Assembly (NCBI GenBank): GCA_902779125.1
Contig: CACZAC010000023.1
Span: 1-64,000, forward strand
DNA: 64,000 nucleotides
Reading direction: 5' to 3'
Origin: an uncultured Bacteroidales bacterium
Lineage (GTDB): Bacteria; Bacteroidota; Bacteroidia; Bacteroidales; Muribaculaceae
Position numbers and translations under genes: made by a program. This document shows positions 1 to 7,800 of the stretch, piece after piece. Every line of letters begins with the position of its first letter. The stretch's first letter is position 1. Under the pieces are notes generated by a model. That model was given only the letters and a program-made list of their open reading frames with translations. It had not been told where the DNA came from and made no database searches.

Positions 1-2
1 CT

Positions 3-3000
3 TTACTATTCTTCTGCATGCTGGCTGCATTGATGATGACAGCCACGCAGTTCTCAAAGGAACAGGCAAAACAGACTGCAAAACAGTTTGTGGAACAAAG
101 GGTCGGCAAAATTGTCTCGATCAGTGAAATTAAAGCGCTGCCTATCGCGCAATCACAGTCATTTGCAACGAGCAATGACTATGAAACGATGGCCTATGCC
201 GTAAACCTGGACAATAACGATGGCTTTGTGCTGGTCATTGGTAATGACCAGAGCCATGACGTCCTGGGCTATTGTGACCACGGTACCTTCAACGAGCAGC
301 AGATGCCGCCCAACATGCGCTCGTGGCTTGAAAGTTACATGGCGAGCGCCGCTGCTGTCAAGGATGTGAACATCTCTCACGTCCTTCGCTCGGCACCGGG
401 TGTCCCAACCAAGACCCGCATTGCGCCTTTGCTCAAGTGCCAGTGGAACCAAGATGCTCCTTACAATGACCAGTGCCCGGTGATTGACGACCAGCATTGC
501 GCCACTGGTTGCACCAACACGGCAATGGCCCAGGTGATGTTCTATTATCAGTGGCCCGTGGGTCCTACAGCTGCAATCCCTGGCTATACCCCCGACAACA
601 GCGGAGGCACCAGCTATCCCACTTTGCCAGCTCTTGAGCCGACAACCTTTGACTGGAGTAAGATATATCCTACCTACCAAAAAGGCGAAGACGGCACCGA
701 GGTTGCCCGTCTGCTTAAATATTTGGGCACGGCATCTCTCACTCATTATGGTAAATCAAGTAGCGCAACAGGCTATAATGCACTGCAAGCTATTATCAAG
801 TATTTTGATTACGATGCCAGTGCAAGCACGGTGTGGCGCTGCCAGCGCTCCTACCAAGAGTGGATTGATATGCTCTATGCCGAACTTGAGGCGAAGCGCC
901 CGGTGATGTTCAGCGGCACTGCGACAGATGGAGCACACTCGTTTGTCGTTGACGGATATGCCGAGGAGGACTACTTCCATGTGAACTGGGGATGGGGAGG
1001 CTTTAGCGACGGCTATTACAGAGTGCTGCTCATGGATCCTAATGAGCAGGGCATCGGTGGCAGCCCGAACAATGATAAATACTCCATCGACCAGGTCGCA
1101 TTCTTTGGAGTAAAACCCAATGGTGGTGGTGCAGCAACGCCTCTCAGGCTGGCTGTGCTGAAAAATTGGCTGTACTATGATGAACAGGGCAATAGCACCT
1201 TTGAGGGTCAATGTCAGGAAAGCACCAGTCCCTACTTCGATAATTCAGGCTATCTTGTCTATATCGGTATGCAGAGCCATTATTATAATACAGTAACCGG
1301 CGACTTTGACCTTGGATGCAGGCTTGTAAAAGATGACGGAAGTGTGACAAAGGATTATCCTTGGGAGCAATCGGCCAATTTCATTCCAAACTCTGGTTAT
1401 TATGACCATAAAAAGGCTCTGTACATCGATCCCGTTGCCGATCCCACATTAACCGATGGAAACTACAAGATGTATTTCACCAGCAAGCTGAAGACCTCCG
1501 ATACATGGCAGCTGAATGAAGGTAGTGAGGATCATTACATGCTGATTCATCTGGACCACGCCCACAATCAACTCACAGCCACCGCCGTGTGTATCGAGCC
1601 ACAGCTGACTGTTGAGGAGGTGAAGGTCGAGACCCCTACTCCCACGGTAGGAAAGCTTTGCGAACTGACGGTTACAATTAAGAACAATGGTCCAGTTGCC
1701 TATCATGGTGACTTGGGCATAAGCAAAAAAGAGGGAGGATGGCTTGATGCCAAAGGCTGTGACGTGGAACCAGGACAAAGCATTTTACTCAGCCTGTCGT
1801 TCAAACCACAACAAGCGGGTGAATTAGCCTACGTTATACAAGACAGAATCAATCAACTGTACAACGGAACCATCACTGTTGTCGAGAACAACCAGAACAG
1901 CAACTGCGACCTCACCATCACTCACCAGGTCACCAATGCCGTGGGCACCGAAATCGCCGCCCCCAGGGCAAAGCTTGACCTCACTGTCACCAACAACAGC
2001 GACATGGATTACTATGGGGGAATCTACATCTTCTGCTACAAGTACAACGGTGACGAGGTCAATATGGTGCATGACGTCGCTCTTGAGTCTGTCCCGGCCC
2101 ACCAGACTGTGGTGCTGCACCGCGAGTCTCCCTATCTCTATGGAGGCGAACGCTACCGCTTCTCTACCATGTACATCAAGAATGGAGCCGAAATAAAGCA
2201 AGACATACCAGAGATTTACTACACGACTGTGCCTTACTACTATACCTACGACGCCGAGGGCAAGGAAAGCACCAAACGCGCAACTGCCGTCTTGCAGCCC
2301 GACGCAACGGAGTGTGCAATCGACCTTACTTTAGCTCCCGAGGTGACAAGCGTCATCACAAGCGCCAATCCTAACCTGATTATCATTGCGTCAGAAGACA
2401 GCCCCCTCACTGGTGACAACATCGTCAAGAACAAGCAGGCCCAAAGCATCAAGCTCAGCGACGGGTATCCATACTTCGTACCGTTTAACATCAAGGCTCA
2501 ACACGTCAGCTACACAGTGACGCCCGAGCGATACTTTGACATTAAGAACGACAAGGGATGGACCACCCTGAACCTCCCGTTTGCCGCGACAAGTTGCCAA
2601 GCAACAATCAACGGTGTTGACACGCCGCTCCGATGGTACACCGACAACTCCGATGGCGAGTTGATGGTCGCTACTTTCAAGTATGAAAACGGCAGCGAGC
2701 TGTTTTTTGGCTTTCCCGAGACCACATTGGAATCTTCCCATCCCTATCTGCTTGGTGTTCCGGCGACATTGGATGAAAACAGGTCGCTCGTCAACGTCCC
2801 CATAACATTCAGCGCCGACAATGTTGAAGTAGCTATCGACTACTCGTCTGTTACGGGACGGGACTATAAGATGAGAGGCACCATGTCGCCCATGAAAGAC
2901 GTGAAAGAAATTTATGTCCTCAATACCGATGGTTCGGCCTTTGTTTACGGCACCCACTCGGTGAACCCGTTCCACGCCTACTGTGTGCCCATAGGCTCAC

Positions 3001-3176
3001 AGAATCCTGCTGACCAGTTGACAATTAGATTAACCTTTGAAACCGGCATCAGCGAGATTTTGGACAATGAGACCATCAACCTGCAAGGTCCATACTACAA
3101 CATCAATGGACAGCGTGTGTCGAAGCCTGGTAAGGGCATCTACATTGTCAACGGAAAGAAGGTTTTATTGATGTAA
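3..3176 (+). CDS. Secreted C10 family (streptopain-like) cysteine peptidase, 5' partial
   Basis: The reading frame is open from base 3, and the hydrophobic run ahead of the first ATG (base 18) reads as a signal peptide, so the true start lies outside the window. A Spi-type propeptide follows ('FSKEQAKQTAKQFVEQR'). The catalytic Cys is in 'CATGCTNTAMAQVM' (residue 165 counted from the ATG at 18). The His is in 'GAHSFVVDGY' (residue 307), followed by 'HVNWGWGG'. This is the pattern of the C10 family (SpeB, interpain). About 650 residues of beta-rich, Ig/CARDB-like sequence follow. The C-terminus 'YNINGQRV...GIYIVNGKKV' resembles the tail of many Bacteroidales secreted proteins and might be a sorting signal (inference). 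Expected role: extracellular or surface proteolysis. Confidence 0.88.
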   Translation, partial: LLFFCMLAALMMTATQFSKEQAKQTAKQFVEQRVGKIVSISEIKALPIAQSQSFATSNDYETMAYAVNLDNNDGFVLVIGNDQSHDVLGYCDHGTFNEQQMPPNMRSWLESYMASAAAVKDVNISHVLRSAPGVPTKTRIAPLLKCQWNQDAPYNDQCPVIDDQHCATGCTNTAMAQVMFYYQWPVGPTAAIPGYTPDNSGGTSYPTLPALEPTTFDWSKIYPTYQKGEDGTEVARLLKYLGTASLTHYGKSSSATGYNALQAIIKYFDYDASASTVWRCQRSYQEWIDMLYAELEAKRPVMFSGTATDGAHSFVVDGYAEEDYFHVNWGWGGFSDGYYRVLLMDPNEQGIGGSPNNDKYSIDQVAFFGVKPNGGGAATPLRLAVLKNWLYYDEQGNSTFEGQCQESTSPYFDNSGYLVYIGMQSHYYNTVTGDFDLGCRLVKDDGSVTKDYPWEQSANFIPNSGYYDHKKALYIDPVADPTLTDGNYKMYFTSKLKTSDTWQLNEGSEDHYMLIHLDHAHNQLTATAVCIEPQLTVEEVKVETPTPTVGKLCELTVTIKNNGPVAYHGDLGISKKEGGWLDAKGCDVEPGQSILLSLSFKPQQAGELAYVIQDRINQLYNGTITVVENNQNSNCDLTITHQVTNAVGTEIAAPRAKLDLTVTNNSDMDYYGGIYIFCYKYNGDEVNMVHDVALESVPAHQTVVLHRESPYLYGGERYRFSTMYIKNGAEIKQDIPEIYYTTVPYYYTYDAEGKESTKRATAVLQPDATECAIDLTLAPEVTSVITSANPNLIIIASEDSPLTGDNIVKNKQAQSIKLSDGYPYFVPFNIKAQHVSYTVTPERYFDIKNDKGWTTLNLPFAATSCQATINGVDTPLRWYTDNSDGELMVATFKYENGSELFFGFPETTLESSHPYLLGVPATLDENRSLVNVPITFSADNVEVAIDYSSVTGRDYKMRGTMSPMKDVKEIYVLNTDGSAFVYGTHSVNPFHAYCVPIGSQNPADQLTIRLTFETGISEILDNETINLQGPYYNINGQRVSKPGKGIYIVNGKKVLLM

Positions 3177-3200
3177 CCGACAGATATAACTAAACGCTTT

Positions 3201-3241
3201 TAAGAAGTGCGCTGCGATTTATTCGTGGCGCATTTCTCTTA
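3201..3241 (+). terminator. Possible terminator hairpin after the C10 protease
   Basis: The arms AAGAAGTGCGC and GCGCATTTCT pair with one wobble around a 15-base loop, 24 bases after the stop codon. The U-run is poor, so this is a weak call. Confidence 0.4.
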
Positions 3242-3448
3242 AACCCGAATCAGTCATCACTGTCCCGCTAAAAAATGGGAAACACCATCTTTAGGAATCC
3301 AGAAATACTGTTGGTAAGTCGCAACTGGACCACGCTTCCAAAATCGAAGCCCCGCCACCCGGTATTTCACGGCTTGGGGGGCTTCATGATTAAAAAATCT
3401 CTTACCCTTTATTCAATAGTATTCCGTTATCGCAGGTCTCCTTATAAA

Positions 3449-4192
3449 CTATTCAAAATTACTTTGTTCAAATTGAAAAACAAAATTATAATTATGTGAT
3501 GAGGTCCACATCAGCACATAAATACTTCTCGTTTCAGGCTCGATAGTATGAGCCATCGGGTCAACTTCTATTTTCCATGTGCTCTTTTTCTTATCACAAG
3601 ATATACGATAATATCGGCCACTATAATACAACGAGTTGACGGTTTTAAATAGACGTGTTGAAAAAGGGGTATTAACAAGCGGCATCGACGAGTCATAAAC
3701 ACTTGCAATGTGAAACGATTCGTTCAGATACTCAAATTCGTAAGAGCCTCCCTCAACAGGAATGTACATGACATTACTGTAGACTTCATTCTTATTAATC
3801 GCATGTGGGTTGTCCTTATCGGGATTTAACTCAACGGCCTCCTTATAGGCGGCAATAAGATTCTCAGCCGGAACAAAAACCGCAAATCCAGACTCATCGT
3901 CCACTGTGAGTGGAGAAATAGGGACCTGGATTGGATTTGCTTCCTCGGAATGCGATTGCCAAGTATGACCACACCAGCAAACAGAATTCATATGATATGG
4001 GACTCTTTCATAATGCTCACAAGAACACACACGGCAGTACGTGTCATCCTGAATAGGGTCATCATTATCGGCATCAACATAATAGATTGTGCTTGATGAA
4101 TGCAACGGGCTGGGTTGGAGCAGAATGCATGAAGGAAGAAGTATTATACTTCCTGCTGCAGCTAAGATAGATATTAGTTTTAGAGATTTCAT
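3449..4192 (-). CDS. Cys/His-rich lipoprotein of unknown function
   Basis: The 247-residue protein starts with a lipoprotein signal peptide (lipobox 'LLPSC', Cys22). After it comes a compact Cys/His cluster, 'CRVCSCEHYERV...SVCWCGHTWQSH' (residues ~53-80), with paired CxC/CxxC elements. It looks like a small metal-binding knuckle, which is unusual on an exported lipoprotein. The rest (~residues 95-247) is beta-rich without recognisable motifs. I do not recognise the family. It is an isolated minus-strand gene converging on the C10 protease. AT content is higher than in the neighbouring genes, which may point to separate acquisition (inference). Confidence 0.7.
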   Translation of the reverse strand: MKSLKLISILAAAGSIILLPSCILLQPSPLHSSSTIYYVDADNDDPIQDDTYCRVCSCEHYERVPYHMNSVCWCGHTWQSHSEEANPIQVPISPLTVDDESGFAVFVPAENLIAAYKEAVELNPDKDNPHAINKNEVYSNVMYIPVEGGSYEFEYLNESFHIASVYDSSMPLVNTPFSTRLFKTVNSLYYSGRYYRISCDKKKSTWKIEVDPMAHTIEPETRSIYVLMWTSSHNYNFVFQFEQSNFE

Positions 4193-4551
4193 AATTCAGG
4201 TGTTTTGTGCCAAGACAGAGGTCGAAGCTAATGATACAAATAGGGTTTCTTGTCTATTAGACACTGTATTTTGCATAAAATAACGAAGAAATCCTGCATA
4301 AGTAGATTGAACAGAGAATAATCTAGACAAACCCAGAAATGAAGCCGACAAAAAATGGCTTGTTGGAGTAAACCCATTTCAAGGCACACACATAGTTTGT
4401 ACTATGCGAGAACAGAATGCATTGGCAACAAATGAGGCCGGAGATATCCACGGGCCACATGGTATAGTGAATATGAGCAATTTACAGTACATGACATTGG
4501 GTTTAAAATGCCATTACTCATGTTGATATTGATGTTGTCCATATTGTATAA
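4193..4551. other. AT-rich intergenic stretch with an undefined open frame
   Basis: I see no confident gene. On the plus strand a frame stays open from 4311 to 4523 (about 71 codons, including 'DKKWLVGVNPFQGTH') without an early start codon or a family match that I recognise. It could be a decayed gene fragment or chance. Confidence 0.3.
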
Positions 4552-4787
4552 CATATACGGTAACTATTCACCGAATATGTCCCCACGCAAAGGTGCAAAG
4601 ACGCTAAGTTTTTTATAATCAATGTTATAAGTTTATCTATGGAAATCATCTCATGGCTTTAATACATTGCATTGCTCATCCCCAGCGGAACAATACATTA
4701 TTGTTTTTTAAATCAATACCTTAGCGCCTTTGCGGCTTAGCGTGGGGTTGGGCATCACGGTGACTTGCTGAATAGTTACCATATACG
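4552..4787. repeat. MITE-like inverted repeat with nested 'acgcaaaggcgctaag' modules
   Basis: The outer arms are 4552-4570 (CATATACGGTAACTATTCA) and 4769-4787, its reverse complement at 17 of 19 positions. Nested inside is a second inverted pair: 4581-4608 (CCCCACGCAAAGGTGCAAAG...) and 4720-4747 (...GCGGCTTAGCGTGGGG). The whole 236-bp unit has no ORF. The inner module recurs at 33.3-33.7 kb. It fits a non-autonomous miniature element or a REP-like palindrome family; mobility is inference. Confidence 0.6.
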
Positions 4788-4848
4788 AGATTGACGTTAA
4801 TTTTTGCAAAAAAATGGGAATTTTGCAAAAAGTTTGTACATTTTTAAT

Positions 4849-4856
4849 TATTTTTG
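4849..4856 (+). promoter_or_regulatory. -7 box (TAttTTTG) for the A2M gene
   Basis: An exact match to the Bacteroidetes -7 consensus TAnnTTTG lies 37 bases before the ATG at 4894. A TTTG at 4822-4825 could be the -33 element, but the 23-base spacer is long. The box lies between the track-length upstream ATG (4804) and the signal-peptide ATG, which supports the later start. Confidence 0.55.
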
Positions 4857-4893
4857 GGGGCTTATTATTTCAAATCTAAACATTTTTACGACT

Positions 4894-7800
4894 ATGAAAC
4901 AGCAGATTCTTCATTTTATATTGATTGTCATATTATCTGTGGCATTCCCGTTCAACGCAACGGGTAATGACAATAGAATAATTGACTTCAATTATCCGCA
5001 GGTGGTGTCCAATGAGGCGCTTGCCGAGCTTGACATAGCGCTCAAGGCAGGCGACGGCGAACTCACGGTGGACGCGCTGGTGCGTTACAGCATCGCCCAG
5101 AGCGGAATCTCCAAAGACAATATGCCGGAAATCGTCAAACGGCTGGAGTCCACTATCGCTAAGGAGAAGAAGCCCCACATCAAGGCGTTGCTCTACTACT
5201 TCGAGGCGATGGTCTATCAAGGCTACTGCAACCGCTACGCCCGCCGGAGCGACCGCAACAATCCTGTCGAGGAGATTCCTGCCGACGTGAGCGAGTGGGA
5301 CCGCAACCAGTTCTATAAAAAGATTGCAGAATTGGTGGAGAAATCCCTTGCCGAGCCCGAGGCCCTCAAGGCCGTGGCGGTGACGTCACTGCCCGGCATC
5401 ATCGAGTGCAACGAGTTGGGCGCGACCTATGTCCCTACCCTATTTGAATTCCTGTCGATGAAAAGCCTGGAATTGCTAAAGGATAATGATGAACTCATTG
5501 ACCGCATCAAGACCGACTGGCTTAACGTTACCGATGGTCATGACGCCCCCAACATGTATGCCGTGATTCAAACCGGCAAAGGGGACCTCCGCGCCGCCTA
5601 CGACCGTTACCGCGACAGCGAGCACAACGCCCTACTACTTCCCAAACTCAGTTTTGACGACAACAAACAGAAATATGCCGAGTTGAAGCAATACCTGCAG
5701 CGTTTTCCCTCATCGATTTACACCGCTCAGGTCAAGAACATGATTTTCGACTTAGAGGAGAAGCTTATTGATGTTTCCTATCCCGACGTCCTCTCCTCGC
5801 GTGACACGATCACCGTGACCGCCGATGTCAGCAACGTGGGCACCTATTGGCTGAATGTGTATCGCGTCCCTGACGACTTACAGTACATATACGAATTTGA
5901 GTATGACAAGTTGAAGTTCGTCTCGCAGACGCAAGTCATGGTACAAGGCACCGTGCCGTTCAGAGCAAGCGACATCAAGACAGAACTGCCACCGCTGCCT
6001 TACGGCCGCTACATCATTTTTCCCTTGCTGAATAAGGACGAGAGGCCGCATCGGTACGTCAATACTTATTATAAACTGTTGCGTGTTACCGACATCGGCA
6101 ATTTCACCGTGAGCCGTAAGGGCAAGGAAGGTATCATTGCAGCTGTGGACATTACTACCGGCAAACCCTTGCCCGACGTGACCGTTATCAATGAGCATAA
6201 CAGCAAAATAGGCAATACCGGCAACGACGGAACGCTCAATCTCTCCAGCAAGTATGAGGGAGATTTGCGCACCGTCAAGGGTGATGACCGATTTGGTCCC
6301 GAGAGCGATTATTATCATCAAATCGTCTACCACAGCTTTGACGAAATTACAGCCAAATTCTACAGCGACTTAGGCGTTTATCGTCCCGGCGAAACCGTTC
6401 AGTGGGCTATTATTGTTTATAACGCCACTGACAAAGGCGCCACCCCCTGGGGAGACGAAGAATTCACCGTAATCTTGAAAGATCCTAACTACAAGGATAT
6501 CGACACGGTAATTGTTACCAGCGACGAGTACGGACGCATCGAGGGCTCATTCGTCATACCCAAGGACCGCATGAACGGCAGGTTCCACATTTATCTTGAT
6601 TTCTCATATTTAAGAAGCATTGGATGGCCTGTGAACGTGAGCGAATACAAGACGCCGACGTTTGAGGTCACCTTCCCCGATGCGCGTCGCAGTTATGTCG
6701 CCGGCCAGTCTGTAAAGGTGACCGGTAAAGCGATGAACTACAGTGGTGTGCCTATTGCCAATAGCGAGGTGCGCCTGTCACTCATCCAGAACCAGTGGTC
6801 ATGGTGGTGGAGCATGCGCAACAACAATGGCAAACACCTGCAAGATACCACCGTTGTGACCGACGCCCAAGGCAACTTCAACATAGAATTTGCTCCTGAC
6901 CTTTTCCTGGAGAACAAGGACTTGAAACCCGGCAAGCGCTGTTGGGCACGCTATAACTATAGGGTTCTCGCCACCGTGACCAACGATGCCGGCGAGACTC
7001 ATGAGGAGAGCACCTCGTTCATTGTGGGCACGCGCCGAGGCATCGAGTTGGGCAGTGAGAGCGAAAACGTCTATCTCAACGACCAGCCCATCAAACTGCC
7101 GTTGAAATACAACACCACCGACGAGGAACACCCCAACACCTGGTGCACGTGGGAAGTGACGAAGAAGGGCAGTAAGGAGCCTGCACTGACAGGCAACCTG
7201 AACACCGCTGACCCAACCATCGACCTGACCAGCCTGTCCTCGTGCGAATACACCCTCAAAATCCACATCCTCGATGCCGAGGAGGGCGAGCAGGACGTTG
7301 ACGTGAGCCGTGACATCATCCTCTACCGCAAGGGTGACAAGACCTCGCCCGTCAAGGATTGCCCGCTATGGATTTCTCCGTTCGGAAAGAGTGTGGACAA
7401 GGGCAACAAGGGCCACATCACCGTCGGTGTGTCTACCCCAAAGGCTTACATCTATTATGTCGCCAGTACCGCCAAGGATATCATCAGCGAGGGTTGGTTG
7501 AATTACAAAGCCGGCATGAACGATTTCACCGTTCCCTTGCCCAAGGAGGCAGGAGCAGACGTGACCGTATCGTTCATTACCTACTACGGCACCAAGAAAT
7601 GGGAAAAAGAGGTGAAATTGGCAAATACGTACAAAGCCGAGGCACTGAAAATTACTGCCACCTCGTTCCGCGACAAACTCGTGCCGGGTAACATTGAGCG
7701 TTGGTCATTCACACTGACCGACCAGAACGGCAAGCCTCGTCCCGGCGCTATGTTGCTCGACATGTATGACAAAGCCATCGCTAGCATTGCAAAGAACGGC

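Noticed and set aside
3275-3499. A 74-codon plus-strand gene after the C10 protease
   Set aside because: It has no motif or promoter, biased basic composition, and overlaps the 3' end of the lipoprotein gene.
4311-4523. Short gene in the gap before the MITE-like element
   Set aside because: The frame is open for about 71 codons but lacks a start near its beginning, a promoter box and any recognisable motif.
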